Of a DNA stretch of 64,000 bases, positions 9,222 to 19,991 are shown piece after piece. The notes beneath the pieces were generated by a model. That model worked only from the letters and a program-made list of their open reading frames with translations, did not search any database and was not told the origin of the DNA. Source of the stretch: [Eubacterium] yurii subsp. margaretiae ATCC 43715. Lineage in GTDB: Bacteria; Bacillota; Clostridia; Peptostreptococcales; Filifactoraceae. Made by a program: the position numbers and the translations under genes. The stretch is taken from positions 209,637 to 273,636 of the forward strand of contig GL405246.1 of assembly GCA_000146855.1 (NCBI GenBank), read 5' to 3'. The stretch's first letter is position 1, and every line of letters begins with the position of its first letter.

Positions 9222-9752
9222 GTGATTAAGGGCATATTTTTGATAATTCCTTTTTTTCTTATAAGATTTGGCTTGCTTTCTTTTTTTGGCAAAAAAGCCG
9301 TATATCGTGTTGCCTATTTTGCTCCTATAAATAAAAATGAAATGCTGACATACTACGTATATCAAATATCTACAGCAGCAATTTTTTTGTATACTGCATT
9401 TTTGGATTTTTACTTCGACTTTTCAGTTTTGACTTTTTTAGGAGTGTTTTTGTATATTTTAGCACATATATTGCTTGCAATAACTATAGTCAATTTTTCA
9501 TCTCCTGATGAAATGGGAATTAGCGTCAAAGGAATATATAAGTTTTCAAGAAATCCCATGTATCTATCATATTTTGCCTGTATACTTTCTTGGGTTTTGC
9601 TTACAAGGTCCATAATTCTATTAATAATCTTAATCATATATCAAATATCTACACACACTATAATCATCTCTGAGGAAAGATGGTGCTTGGAAAAATTTGG
9701 TGATGAATACAAGGTATATATGGCAAGAGTTGGGAGATATTTTTTAGTTTAA
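9222..9752 (+). CDS. Membrane methyltransferase, isoprenylcysteine/phospholipid type
   Basis: This integral membrane protein of about 176 residues has four or five helices. The C-terminal half carries KFSRNPMYLSY and, later, EERWCLEKFGDEYKVYMARV, the SAM-binding signature of the ICMT/PEMT family (RNPxY, then an E-x-L-x-x-FG-x-x-Y pattern). Bacterial members methylate lipids or are uncharacterised. A GTG at 9222 follows GGGGAG at 9212-9217 and was chosen; the frame is open to a TTG at 9189. The substrate cannot be named. Confidence 0.78.
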   Translation: MIKGIFLIIPFFLIRFGLLSFFGKKAVYRVAYFAPINKNEMLTYYVYQISTAAIFLYTAFLDFYFDFSVLTFLGVFLYILAHILLAITIVNFSSPDEMGISVKGIYKFSRNPMYLSYFACILSWVLLTRSIILLIILIIYQISTHTIIISEERWCLEKFGDEYKVYMARVGRYFLV

Positions 9753-9819
9753 TCATGGCTAATCAGGGAATAAATCTCAGGTAATTATATAAAATATTTA
9801 AAAAATTGGAGGGTGTTTT

Positions 9820-10455
9820 ATGAGTGCGTTTTTGTTGGTAACTTTAAAATTAGCCATAGGTTTCTTGGCTCTTATTACAGTAATTAATATAACAGGTAAA
9901 GGCAATCTTGCACCGATGTCGGCAAGTGACCAGATACAAAACTATGTGCTTGGGGGTATAATAGGTGGTGTCATCTACAATCAGAAAATTCAGATTTTTG
10001 AGTATATAATGATTTTGGCTATATGGTGTTTCCTTGTTCTACTGCTTAAGTGGGTTAAGACATATAATGTAAAGGCAAAGCAGATACTTGACGGCAAGGC
10101 TCGTATCATCATAGACAAGGGTGTAGTAAATGTAGAAAACTGCAAGAAGTCGGCACTCAGTGCACACGACATATCTTTTAAATTGAGGACTAATAATATC
10201 TACTCTACCAAAAAGGTCAAACGTGCCATAGTTGAGCAAAACGGTCAGTTCATAATAATTTTGGAGGGAGAAGAAAATCCGAAATTTCCACTGATTACTG
10301 ACGGTCAGGTGCAAACTGACATCTTGGAAGTAATGGGCAGGGACGAAGAGTGGCTGTTATCAGAGATAAATGCTCAAGGCTATAAGGAATATAGCGAGGT
10401 TTTTTTGGGAGAATATGCTGACGGAGAATTGACTATTACTCCATATACAGTCTAA
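9820..10455 (+). CDS. DUF421 membrane protein (YetF-like)
   Basis: This 211-residue protein has two or three N-terminal membrane helices (to about residue 80) followed by a cytoplasmic or surface beta-rich domain. The GKGNLAPMSASDQIQNYVLG stretch in the membrane part and HDISFKLRTNNIYSTKKVK in the soluble part are typical of DUF421/YetF proteins. In Bacillus relatives these occur in spores and membranes; the function is not established. GGAGGG precedes the ATG. It is separated from the downstream exporter by about 140 bp. Confidence 0.85.
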   Translation: MSAFLLVTLKLAIGFLALITVINITGKGNLAPMSASDQIQNYVLGGIIGGVIYNQKIQIFEYIMILAIWCFLVLLLKWVKTYNVKAKQILDGKARIIIDKGVVNVENCKKSALSAHDISFKLRTNNIYSTKKVKRAIVEQNGQFIIILEGEENPKFPLITDGQVQTDILEVMGRDEEWLLSEINAQGYKEYSEVFLGEYADGELTITPYTV

Positions 10456-10596
10456 TTTTTTGTTTAATAAATTTTTATTTGTGGAATAAATGAGCAGAAT
10501 TATTTTAATAAATATAAGTTTTCTTTAAAATGGTATTTAGAAAGTATCGGTATTGATATTTTTTAAATACCCTATTATTTTATAGGAGGTAAAGGC

Positions 10597-12333
10597 ATGA
10601 ACAAGACTATACTATCTTGTGTTAGAGAGTTCAAAAAACAATCTTTTTTAGCTCCTTTCTTCATCACTCTCGAGGTGATAATGGAAATTCTCATACCCTA
10701 TGTCATGGCAAATATCATAGACATAGGTATCAAAAATTCGGATATGGAATATGTCGTTAAAACAGGGCTAATACTGCTTGTTATGGCGATGATGTCGCTA
10801 TTTTTCGGTGCGACAGGTGCAAGATTTGCAGCTACTGCAGCTACTGGACTGAGTAAGAATTTGAGGAGCGATATTTTTAAGAAAATACAAAAATTTTCTT
10901 TTAAAAACATAGACAAATTTTCAAGTGCCTCACTTGTTACCAGACTGACTACAGATATTGCCAATGTGCAGATGGCATATATGATGATGATAATAATGGT
11001 GGCAAGAAGTCCGATTATGATGATTTCAGCGCTTATTATGGCTTTTAAGATTAATGCACAAATTTCAATGATATTCTTGGTGGCGATACCTGCACTTATC
11101 GTGATAATGTACACGATAATAAAGATTGCTGCACCGAAATTTACTGTTGTTTACGATCAATACGACGTAATGAACAATATGACAGCAGAGAATGTAAGGG
11201 CACAAAGGGTTGTAAAAGCTTATGTAAGAGAGGAATTTGAAAATAGTAAGTTTTCAAAGCTTTCTGCCAAAATTTATGAGCTTTTTGTGGATGTTGAGCT
11301 AAATGTAGCAGTTTTCAACCCTTCAATACAACTTGTGCTTTATATGATGGTGACTGCACTGTTTTTGATGGGCGGTAACCTTATAGTTTCAGGAAGTCTT
11401 ACTACAGGTCAGTTTACCAGCTTGATGATATATTCCATTCAGATACTTATGTCTGTAATTACCATATCTTTTGTATTTGTACTTCTGATTATTGCTGAGA
11501 CAGGTATAATGAGGATAACAGAAGTACTTAAGGAAGAGCCTGCAATGGATGAAAATGCAAAGGGTGAAAAAGAAGTAAAAGATGGCTCTATAGAGTTTAA
11601 AAATGTAAGTTTCAGCTATAGCGATGATGAGCAGAGACTCGCTCTAAAAAATGTGAATATAAGTATAAAATCAGGAGAAACTATAGGAGTAATAGGCTCT
11701 ATTGGTAGTGCAAAATCTACTTTTGTGTCCTTGATACCAAGACTCTACGATGTGACAAGCGGAGAAATAACAGTCGGTGGTAAGAACGTAAAAGATTATG
11801 AATTGGCTGCACTTAGGGACAATGTATCCATGGTGTTACAAAAAAATACTCTCTTTACAGGTACTATAGCAGACAACATAAGATGGGGTAATGAAAATGC
11901 TACGGATGAAGAAGTGGAATTTGTATGTAAACTTGCGTGTGCAGATGAATTTATCCAAAAATTCCCCAAAAAATATGAGGAACAGATATACGAGGGCGGA
12001 AACAACGTATCCGGAGGTCAAAAACAAAGACTTACAATAGCAAGAGCCTTGCTGAAAAAACCTAAGATTCTTATTTTGGACGACTCGACAAGTGCGGTGG
12101 ATACAAAGACGGATGCCAAGATTAGAGAGGCTTTTGCCACTCAACTAAAGGATACTACCAAGATTATCATTGCTCAGAGGATATCTTCGATAGAAAATTC
12201 TGACAGGATAATTGTACTTGACAACGGAGAGGTGGTAGGATTTGATACTCCGCAAAATCTGCTCATGAACAATCAAATCTACAGAGAAAACTATGAATTC
12301 CAAAAACAGGGAGGTGGATTGGCAGATGAATAA
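10597..12333 (+). CDS. Heterodimeric ABC exporter subunit with degenerate ATP site
   Basis: This is a half-transporter with six membrane helices (residues about 1-310) and a nucleotide-binding domain (about 330-565). Walker A near residue 367 reads GSIGSAKST, with Ala in place of the last Gly. The signature is SGGQ. Walker B ends LDDSTSA, so the catalytic Glu is Asp, and the switch His is Gln (IIAQRIS). These substitutions are known in LmrCD/TM287-288-type heterodimers, in which one of the two ATP sites is non-hydrolysing. It overlaps the next gene by 8 bp. The substrate is probably a hydrophobic drug, lipid or peptide and cannot be specified. Confidence 0.92.
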   Translation: MNKTILSCVREFKKQSFLAPFFITLEVIMEILIPYVMANIIDIGIKNSDMEYVVKTGLILLVMAMMSLFFGATGARFAATAATGLSKNLRSDIFKKIQKFSFKNIDKFSSASLVTRLTTDIANVQMAYMMMIIMVARSPIMMISALIMAFKINAQISMIFLVAIPALIVIMYTIIKIAAPKFTVVYDQYDVMNNMTAENVRAQRVVKAYVREEFENSKFSKLSAKIYELFVDVELNVAVFNPSIQLVLYMMVTALFLMGGNLIVSGSLTTGQFTSLMIYSIQILMSVITISFVFVLLIIAETGIMRITEVLKEEPAMDENAKGEKEVKDGSIEFKNVSFSYSDDEQRLALKNVNISIKSGETIGVIGSIGSAKSTFVSLIPRLYDVTSGEITVGGKNVKDYELAALRDNVSMVLQKNTLFTGTIADNIRWGNENATDEEVEFVCKLACADEFIQKFPKKYEEQIYEGGNNVSGGQKQRLTIARALLKKPKILILDDSTSAVDTKTDAKIREAFATQLKDTTKIIIAQRISSIENSDRIIVLDNGEVVGFDTPQNLLMNNQIYRENYEFQKQGGGLADE

Positions 12334-14191
12334 TAAAAATCCAAAAGGCACTTTAAAAAGGCTCGTTTCTTATGTGCTTAAAGGTAATGAATTCAAGCTT
12401 GCAGTCGTGGTCATCTGCGTATTGCTATCTGCTATGGGCTCAGTTTCCATATCATTGGCTCTTAAGATATTGATTGATGACTATATCACTCCGCTTATCG
12501 GTCAGACTTCCCCTGATTTTAAGGCGTTTTACAGCGCTATTTCTATCTTGTGCGTAGTATTTGCAGTGTCAGTTATATCAAGCTTTACTTACAACAGGAT
12601 AATGGTCTATGTAGCACAAGGAACTCTTAGGAAAGTAAAGGATGATATGTTTGCAAAGATGCAATCACTACCTATAAGTTACTTCGACAAGAACAGTGAC
12701 GGCTCAATAATGTCACTGTATACTACTGACTCTGACGCTCTAAGGCAGATGATAGAGCAGTCCACTCCTCAGGTACTGTTATCTGTTGTAACTATTATAT
12801 CAACCTTTGTTACTATGTTGGTACTTTCGCCTATACTTACAGTGCTTGCGGTAGCGGTGGTAATAGCCCTGCTACTTACTTCTAAAAATATAGCAGGTAA
12901 GAGTGCAAAGTATTTTATGCAACAACAGCAAAATATTGCCAATCTTACAGGATTTATCCAGGAGAGATTATCAGGGCAAAAGGTAGTTAAGATATTTAAT
13001 CATGAAGAAATATCCATAGAAGAATTTGAAAAACTAAATGAAGAATTATTTCAAAGTGCAAAAAATGCAAGTTCTTATGCGAGCATTATAGCTCCTGTAG
13101 TTTCAAATATAGGAAATATATTCTTCGTGCTTACAGCAATAGTGGGCAGTAGCCTTGCGATAAATTCTATAGGCGGTGTAACTATAGGTATAGTGGCGGC
13201 TTATATGCAGTTTGCCAAAAACTTTACCCAACCTTTTATGATGATAACTCAACAGCTTAACTCTATTAATACAGCACTTGCAGGAGCAAGTAGAATATTT
13301 GCCTTGCTCGATGAAAAAAGCGAGGCTGATGAGGGCTATGTCACTCTTGTAAATGTGGAGGAAGACAAGGAATTCGGTATTATACCCGTACCTTACAAGA
13401 CAGGTCAATGGGCGTGGAAACATCCGCATAGTGACGGCAGGGTGACTTATGACAGGCTTACAGGTGATGTGGTAATTGAAAATATGTCATTCGGCTATGA
13501 AAAGGACAAACCTGTACTCAAAAACATCTCATTATATGCAAAACCGGGACAAAAAATCGCCTTTGTCGGTGCTACGGGAGCCGGTAAGACTACAATTACA
13601 AATCTTATCAACAGATTTTACGATATAGATGAGGGCAAGATAAGATACGACGGTATCAACCTTATGAAGATTAAAAAAGAGTCCTTGAGACGTTCACTTG
13701 GAATAGTGCTCCAAGATACACATCTCTTTACCGGCACTATAATGGAAAATATCAGATACGGTAGATTAGATGCGACTGACGAGGACGTAATAAATGCGGC
13801 TAAGCTTGCTCAGGCAGACGGCTTTATCAATATGCTGCCAAAGGGCTACGACACCATGCTCAACAATGCAGGTGATGAGCTGTCACAAGGACAAAAGCAA
13901 CTTTTATCCATAGCAAGGGCTGCAATCTCAGATCCGCCCGTACTGATACTTGACGAGGCTACATCGAGCATAGATACGAGAACTGAGGCAATAGTCCAAA
14001 AAGGTATGGACAATCTGATGAATGGCAGGACGGTGTTTGTAATAGCGCATAGACTATCTACAATCAGAAACAGTGATGCGATAATGGTGCTGGAAAACGG
14101 CAATATAATAGAGCGTGGCTCACACGATGAACTGCTTGCTCAAAAAGGAGCGTATTACCAACTTTATACAGGAAATGTCGAACTTGAATAA
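12326..14191 (+). CDS. Heterodimeric ABC exporter subunit with canonical Walker motifs
   Basis: This is the partner half-transporter of 621 residues. It has six membrane helices, then a linker with about 40 extra residues (around GQWAWKHPHSDG) typical of this exporter subgroup, then the nucleotide-binding domain. Walker A GATGAGKTT lies near residue 414, Walker B LILDEATSS has the catalytic Glu, and the switch is IAHRLST. Its signature is LSQGQ rather than LSGGQ, which completes the degenerate site with the partner's Asp/Gln motifs. ATG 12326 follows GGAGGTG at 12310-12316; an earlier in-frame ATG at 12293 lacks such a site. Confidence 0.93.
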   Translation: MNNKNPKGTLKRLVSYVLKGNEFKLAVVVICVLLSAMGSVSISLALKILIDDYITPLIGQTSPDFKAFYSAISILCVVFAVSVISSFTYNRIMVYVAQGTLRKVKDDMFAKMQSLPISYFDKNSDGSIMSLYTTDSDALRQMIEQSTPQVLLSVVTIISTFVTMLVLSPILTVLAVAVVIALLLTSKNIAGKSAKYFMQQQQNIANLTGFIQERLSGQKVVKIFNHEEISIEEFEKLNEELFQSAKNASSYASIIAPVVSNIGNIFFVLTAIVGSSLAINSIGGVTIGIVAAYMQFAKNFTQPFMMITQQLNSINTALAGASRIFALLDEKSEADEGYVTLVNVEEDKEFGIIPVPYKTGQWAWKHPHSDGRVTYDRLTGDVVIENMSFGYEKDKPVLKNISLYAKPGQKIAFVGATGAGKTTITNLINRFYDIDEGKIRYDGINLMKIKKESLRRSLGIVLQDTHLFTGTIMENIRYGRLDATDEDVINAAKLAQADGFINMLPKGYDTMLNNAGDELSQGQKQLLSIARAAISDPPVLILDEATSSIDTRTEAIVQKGMDNLMNGRTVFVIAHRLSTIRNSDAIMVLENGNIIERGSHDELLAQKGAYYQLYTGNVELE

Positions 14192-14220
14192 TGATTGACG
14201 ATTAAATACTTTTATATTAT

Positions 14221-14263
14221 AATATACTTGCGTATTGTATCTAAAACGCAGGTATATTTTTTT
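14221..14263 (+). terminator. Terminator after the ABC exporter pair
   Basis: TATACTTGCGT at 14223-14233 pairs with ACGCAGGTATA at 14245-14255, followed by eight T. Confidence 0.88.
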
Positions 14264-16002
<1,739 letters not shown>

Positions 16003-16031
16003 GATATTACTATGATTTAAGGATGATATAT

Positions 16032-17072
16032 ATGGAAACTGAATGTAAGAGGTCTTCATATTTCAGTGTGATTTTAATAGGTTTTTTTATACACATTTGT
16101 TATGAGGCGATATTTATAGCCCTCCGATTACCTAGATTTATGCTTTTATACAATATTGTCAGCATAAGTGTATTTGGAGTAGCGGCGTGGATTCTTAACA
16201 AAAGGGAAGATGCCAACGTCATTTTTGCTTGTTTCTTAGAAGTCTCAATATTTATCACTTTGGCAATTTTTTTTATAGGTTGGAACTATGAGTTTCAAAG
16301 TTGGTATTTTTCGATAACTGTAATGGCTGTTACGGTCCACTTTAAGAACAAGGGCAAGTTTTACTTTGTTGCATTAATGAATTTTGTATTGTTCAGCATG
16401 ATGTTTCTCTTAACTCATACCATTACAATAGAAGAAGAATATGGCTTTTTACACTATGCTCTGTATTTTATAAATATAGCAGGTTCGTTTTTTATGATAT
16501 TGCTTGCAGAAAGATTGCTGAATTGGTCGAAAATTCTGGAAGAATATCATATGAACCAAAGGTTCAACAAGATGAAAAAACAGGCTGAAACTGATGAACT
16601 TACAGAATTGTACAACAGGCATAAGATGAAAGAAATACTAAATGATATGAATGAAATGGTTGGAGATAAAAACTCTGAATTTTATATTTCTTTTGCAGAT
16701 ATAGATAATTTTAAAAATATAAATGACTCCTATGGTCATGATATAGGCGATAAGGTGCTACGCTCTGTGGCAGGTATGCTCAAGAGTGAACTCGGTTCTG
16801 ACAATGTAGTTTCAAGGTGGGGTGGAGAAGAGTTTTTGATATTATTTTATGATGTCAAAGGACATACCGAAGTATTTCAAAGGTTGGATAGTATCAGAAA
16901 GAAAATCTCATATAGCACATTTGAGTACAACGGTATCAAGATAAAATTTACAGTGACCTTTGGTGCTACATCGTCACTTTCTCATACCAATGTTTACGAT
17001 ATGGCAAAAAAAGCTGATGAGCTGATGTATCTCGGTAAGTGCCAAGGTAAGAATGTGGTGCTTATGGATTGA
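16032..17072 (+). CDS. Membrane diguanylate cyclase (GGDEF domain)
   Basis: It makes cyclic di-GMP from two GTP. The N-terminal 170 residues form five or six membrane helices with no recognised sensor fold; a short coiled linker (KMKKQAETDELTELYNRH) leads into the GGDEF domain. The active site reads RWGGEEF, and metal-binding FADIDNFKNIND is intact, so it is probably active. The usual inhibitory I-site Arg (RxxD) upstream of GGEEF is missing, which suggests no product inhibition. ATG 16032 sits 8 nt after AAGGA; an earlier ATG at 16023 overlaps that site. It may relate to control of pili. Confidence 0.92.
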   Translation: METECKRSSYFSVILIGFFIHICYEAIFIALRLPRFMLLYNIVSISVFGVAAWILNKREDANVIFACFLEVSIFITLAIFFIGWNYEFQSWYFSITVMAVTVHFKNKGKFYFVALMNFVLFSMMFLLTHTITIEEEYGFLHYALYFINIAGSFFMILLAERLLNWSKILEEYHMNQRFNKMKKQAETDELTELYNRHKMKEILNDMNEMVGDKNSEFYISFADIDNFKNINDSYGHDIGDKVLRSVAGMLKSELGSDNVVSRWGGEEFLILFYDVKGHTEVFQRLDSIRKKISYSTFEYNGIKIKFTVTFGATSSLSHTNVYDMAKKADELMYLGKCQGKNVVLMD

Positions 17073-17100
17073 ACGGACGGATAATTTAAGGAGAAGAGTT

Positions 17101-17991
17101 ATGAACTATAAGATAGTGACGGACAGTACATGCGAATTGACTGATGAATTGATAAATAAACTTGATATTCATGTTTTACCTGTAATAGTTACCCTAGGTG
17201 ACAAGCAGTTTTTGGATAACGTGGACATCACTTCAAAACAGGTGTTTGAAGATATGAAAAAAGGTGAGATTTACAAGACATCACAAATTCCGCTAAACAC
17301 TTACATTGACGTATTTTCACAGTATGCAAAGGAAAATATACCTGTGATAAACATAGTGATGTCAAGTGGTATATCTTCATCTTATGAAACGTCGGAAATT
17401 GCTGTAAATATGGTCAAGGAAGAGTATAAGGACGCCATTATATATACTGTAGATTCTAAATGTTGCTCCATTGAGATGGGAATTGCGGTAAAATACATGG
17501 CTATGGCTGCCCAAAACGGAAAATCCTATGAAGAAATACTTAAAGTCCTTGAATTTTGCAAGAATAACATAGGAGTTATTTTTACAGTTTCAGACTTGAA
17601 ATATCTCTCTCGTGGTGGAAGACTGTCAAAGGCTTCAGCGTTTATAGGCAATATGCTCAATATCAAGCCTATACTTTCTGTCACAAAGGATGGAAGACTT
17701 GAGGTAATAGACAAGGTCAGAAGTAAGAAAAAAATGCTCCAATACATCATTGACAAGGTAAGAAGCGAGATTCCTGAGGATGAACTGAAAAAAGCTGAGA
17801 TGATAATATCAAACGCCGACAACGAGGAAACGGCTATAGCTTTGAAACAAGAAATTGTAAATATCGTAGGTATGGATGAGGATAAGATTAGTATGCAAGA
17901 TATAGGACCATGTATAGGTGTGCATACAGGACCCGATTCACTTTACGTATTTTATCTCAAGAGACATCTGCCTGATGAGATGTACTTGTAA
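17101..17991 (+). CDS. DegV family fatty-acid-binding protein (first copy)
   Basis: DegV/FakB proteins hold a fatty acid while a FakA-type kinase phosphorylates it for phospholipid synthesis. Typical marks are IVTDSTCELT at the N terminus, KTSQIPLNTY, SSGISSSYETSE, RGGRLSKA and NIKPILS, and the C-terminal GPCIGVHTGPDS. At 296 residues it is full length. ATG 17101 follows AAGGAGAAG; a longer frame opening at 17053 overlaps the cyclase gene and was rejected. It follows the diguanylate cyclase by 28 bp. No fakA is in the window. Confidence 0.93.
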   Translation: MNYKIVTDSTCELTDELINKLDIHVLPVIVTLGDKQFLDNVDITSKQVFEDMKKGEIYKTSQIPLNTYIDVFSQYAKENIPVINIVMSSGISSSYETSEIAVNMVKEEYKDAIIYTVDSKCCSIEMGIAVKYMAMAAQNGKSYEEILKVLEFCKNNIGVIFTVSDLKYLSRGGRLSKASAFIGNMLNIKPILSVTKDGRLEVIDKVRSKKKMLQYIIDKVRSEIPEDELKKAEMIISNADNEETAIALKQEIVNIVGMDEDKISMQDIGPCIGVHTGPDSLYVFYLKRHLPDEMYL

Positions 17992-18076
17992 GAAAATATC
18001 CACTTTTGGATTTTATTATAAGATTATGTTGTAAATGTTTTTTAACTGTATTTGTAATAAGTATCAAAAATAAAAT

Positions 18077-18193
18077 TATACTAAGAATTAATTAATTGCC
18101 ATACAAATATATTACAACTATATTATTGAAAAGTAATGAAAATTTCGTTAAATATAGCAAGATGTATGAGTTTGTAAATTGTAATTAGTATTA
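18077..18193 (+). repeat. Dispersed roughly 117-bp intergenic repeat
   Basis: It starts TATACTAAGAATTAATTAATTG and ends TTGTAATTAGTATTA, 117 bp in total. The ends are inverted (TATACTAA / TTAGTATTA), as in the copies at 23211, 63620 and 63830. It ends 13 bp before the second degV gene, so it probably contributes the 5' leader of that transcript. Confidence 0.8.
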
Positions 18194-18206
18194 GAACAGG
18201 TGAATA

Positions 18207-19097
18207 ATGGAGAGAATAATAAAAATAATTTCCGACAGCTCTTGTGATTTACCCAAAGAGTTGATAAAACAGCAGGGTATTGACATAATACCTGTGCCAC
18301 TTACCGACGGAGTAAATAACTATCAGGACAGTGTAGACATAATGGCTGATGAAGTCTACGAAAATATGAAAAAAGGTGTAATATATAAGACTTCTCAAGT
18401 GCCGTTAAAAGATTATATCGAAAAATACACTTATTATGCTCAAAATGATATACCTGCACTGAGTTTGGTGATGTCTTCCGGGCTTTCTTCATCTCATGCC
18501 ACTTCGGCTATGGCACTTGATACTGTCAAAGAGACATATAAGGATGCCAGGATACAGACTGTGGATACGAAGTTATGTTCACTTGCTCATGGCTATGCGA
18601 CATACCTCTTGTCAATGTCAGCTCAAAAAGGACATGGATTTGATGACTTGCTTGAACTCTTAAAATTTTTACAGGAAAATATCATATCTACAGCTACTGT
18701 AGATGATTTGAAATATCTCGCAAGGGGCGGAAGATTGTCAAATGTCACAGCTGTAATAGCAAATACCCTTAATATCAAACCTTTCCTACATGCTGATGAC
18801 GGCTCTCTCCATCTTTTTGACAAGGTGAGAGGCTTGAAAAAGATGTACAGGAGATATATCGAGGTCTTAAAGGAAAGAAATGAAACGACAGATTTTTCAA
18901 AATCCACTATACTGATAGAAAAGTCTGATGATGACGAGATGATGCTAACTCTTAGAGACATGATAAAAGAAGAATTTAACATAAATGATGACAATTTCAT
19001 CTTGGGGCAGATAGGACCTACAATCGGTGCACACATAGGTCCAGGCTCAATGTGTATGTTCTTCCTTAAAAATCCTCTTCCGGATAAGTATTTTTAG
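18207..19097 (+). CDS. DegV family fatty-acid-binding protein (second copy)
   Basis: This is a paralogue of the preceding DegV gene: 296 residues, with IISDSSCDLP, KTSQVPLKDY, SSGLSSSHATS, RGGRLSNV, NIKPFLH and GPTIGAHIGPGS in the same order. Two FakB-type proteins with different fatty-acid preference (saturated and unsaturated) are common in Firmicutes, so these two may divide exogenous fatty acids; that is inference. A 215-bp spacer holding an intergenic repeat separates the two copies, so the second may have its own promoter. Confidence 0.92.
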   Translation: MERIIKIISDSSCDLPKELIKQQGIDIIPVPLTDGVNNYQDSVDIMADEVYENMKKGVIYKTSQVPLKDYIEKYTYYAQNDIPALSLVMSSGLSSSHATSAMALDTVKETYKDARIQTVDTKLCSLAHGYATYLLSMSAQKGHGFDDLLELLKFLQENIISTATVDDLKYLARGGRLSNVTAVIANTLNIKPFLHADDGSLHLFDKVRGLKKMYRRYIEVLKERNETTDFSKSTILIEKSDDDEMMLTLRDMIKEEFNINDDNFILGQIGPTIGAHIGPGSMCMFFLKNPLPDKYF

Positions 19098-19183
19098 TTA
19101 TTAAAACTAATACTTCTTATATCATAGACTTATTTGAAATTTAGAGAATATAAATAAATTGGAATTATAAAATCAAAATTATC

Positions 19184-19289
19184 TAATACTATTATCTATT
19201 TGATTAATGGAAATAGAGCGTGAGGTATATTAATATTATAAACGCTGCTACAACTGTATTATCCAATATTGTATTAGAGTTTAGTATAA
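19184..19289 (-). repeat. Dispersed intergenic repeat, short subtype, reversed
   Basis: On the plus strand it reads TAATACTATTATCTATTTGA at the left and ends TTAGTATAA. The reverse complement matches the AGATTAAATAGATAATAGTG end of the 48.8 kb copy. The middle has diverged. Confidence 0.55.
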
Positions 19290-19328
19290 GCTATCATTTG
19301 TTTTTAAAAAGTGAAAAATAGACTAAAA

Positions 19329-19360
19329 AAAGTGCCTTTACAATAGTAGAGGCACTTTTT
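19329..19360 (-). terminator. Terminator of the ECF transporter gene (probably two-way)
   Basis: AAAGTGCCT at 19329-19337 pairs with AGGCACTTT at 19350-19358. A and T runs flank both sides, so it can stop transcripts from degV on plus and from the ECF gene on minus. Confidence 0.88.
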
Positions 19361-19370
19361 AACGTTATTA

Positions 19371-19907
19371 TTAGTGTTGGAATTTCTTTATATATTGAGA
19401 CAATTTTATCTTGTCAAAAGCCTTACCTATTACAAAGAATACGAATATTCCCATAAAACCTTGAATCATATTAGGAAATGCTGATTGTATAGCACTTGCC
19501 ATAGTTCCCTTCATTATAGTAGATGCTATGAAATATCCTGATATCATTATCGCTATAGATGTAAGACAGGCAATAACTGTATTTAGTGATATGAATTTTG
19601 ACTTTGAGCTAGAGTATTGAGATATATATCCTGCAGCAAGTCCCATTAGAGATTTGATTATAAGTGTAGGTATAGCCCAGTGTGCATAACCGCTGAGTAT
19701 ATCAGCAAGCATAGAACCTATACCACCTGCAAGAAAACCTGCTCTCTTACCGAAAAATATAGCTACTAACAAAATGCAACTGTCGCCTAAGTGGATATAA
19801 CCATTTGTAACAGGTACAGGTATTTGAACCATCATAGTCATAACACACACTAAGGCAATAAATAAACCATACATTGATAAAGTAAAGATGTCATATTTTT
19901 TGTTCAC
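19371..19907 (-). CDS. ECF transporter S component (vitamin-binding membrane subunit)
   Basis: This is a small polytopic protein of 178 residues with five or six helices. The sequence VPVTNGYIHLGDSCILLVAI followed by FGKRAGFLAG is the typical S-component signature (IHLGD and a GxxxGxLAGGIGSMLADI helix). S components bind a vitamin and dock to a shared EcfA/A'/T module, which is not in the window. The start is GTG 19907, 9 nt after AGGAGGT; the frame is open further upstream but without a ribosome site. The vitamin cannot be named. A strong promoter and a palindrome lie just upstream. Confidence 0.85.
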   Translation of the reverse strand: MNKKYDIFTLSMYGLFIALVCVMTMMVQIPVPVTNGYIHLGDSCILLVAIFFGKRAGFLAGGIGSMLADILSGYAHWAIPTLIIKSLMGLAAGYISQYSSSKSKFISLNTVIACLTSIAIMISGYFIASTIMKGTMASAIQSAFPNMIQGFMGIFVFFVIGKAFDKIKLSQYIKKFQH

Positions 19908-19931
19908 CGATTTTAACCTCCTAAAATAAAA

Positions 19932-19947
19932 ATTATGTAAACATAAT
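19932..19947 (-). promoter_or_regulatory. Palindromic candidate operator just downstream of the promoter
   Basis: ATTATG-TAAA-CATAAT is a perfect 6-bp inverted repeat lying about 10-25 bp after the predicted transcription start of the ECF gene, a typical roadblock position for a repressor. The regulator (for example a vitamin-responsive BirA- or NiaR-type repressor) is a guess. Confidence 0.45.
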
Positions 19948-19962
19948 ATATCTTTAGCTAAG

Positions 19963-19991
19963 AGTATATCACATTTAGGGTTGAGTGTCAA
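19963..19991 (-). promoter_or_regulatory. Sigma-A promoter of the ECF S-component gene
   Basis: On the minus strand, TTGACA (19986-19991), 17 bp, then TATACT (19963-19968). This is a near-consensus promoter giving a leader of about 50 nt. Confidence 0.85.

Noticed and set aside
10698..11114. 138-codon frame opposite the first ABC subunit
   Set aside because: Antisense shadow of a membrane domain, with hydrophobic repeats expected from reversed helix codons.
17053..17100. Longer DegV start at 17053
   Set aside because: It overlaps the cyclase gene and lacks a ribosome site; ATG 17101 has AAGGAGAAG.
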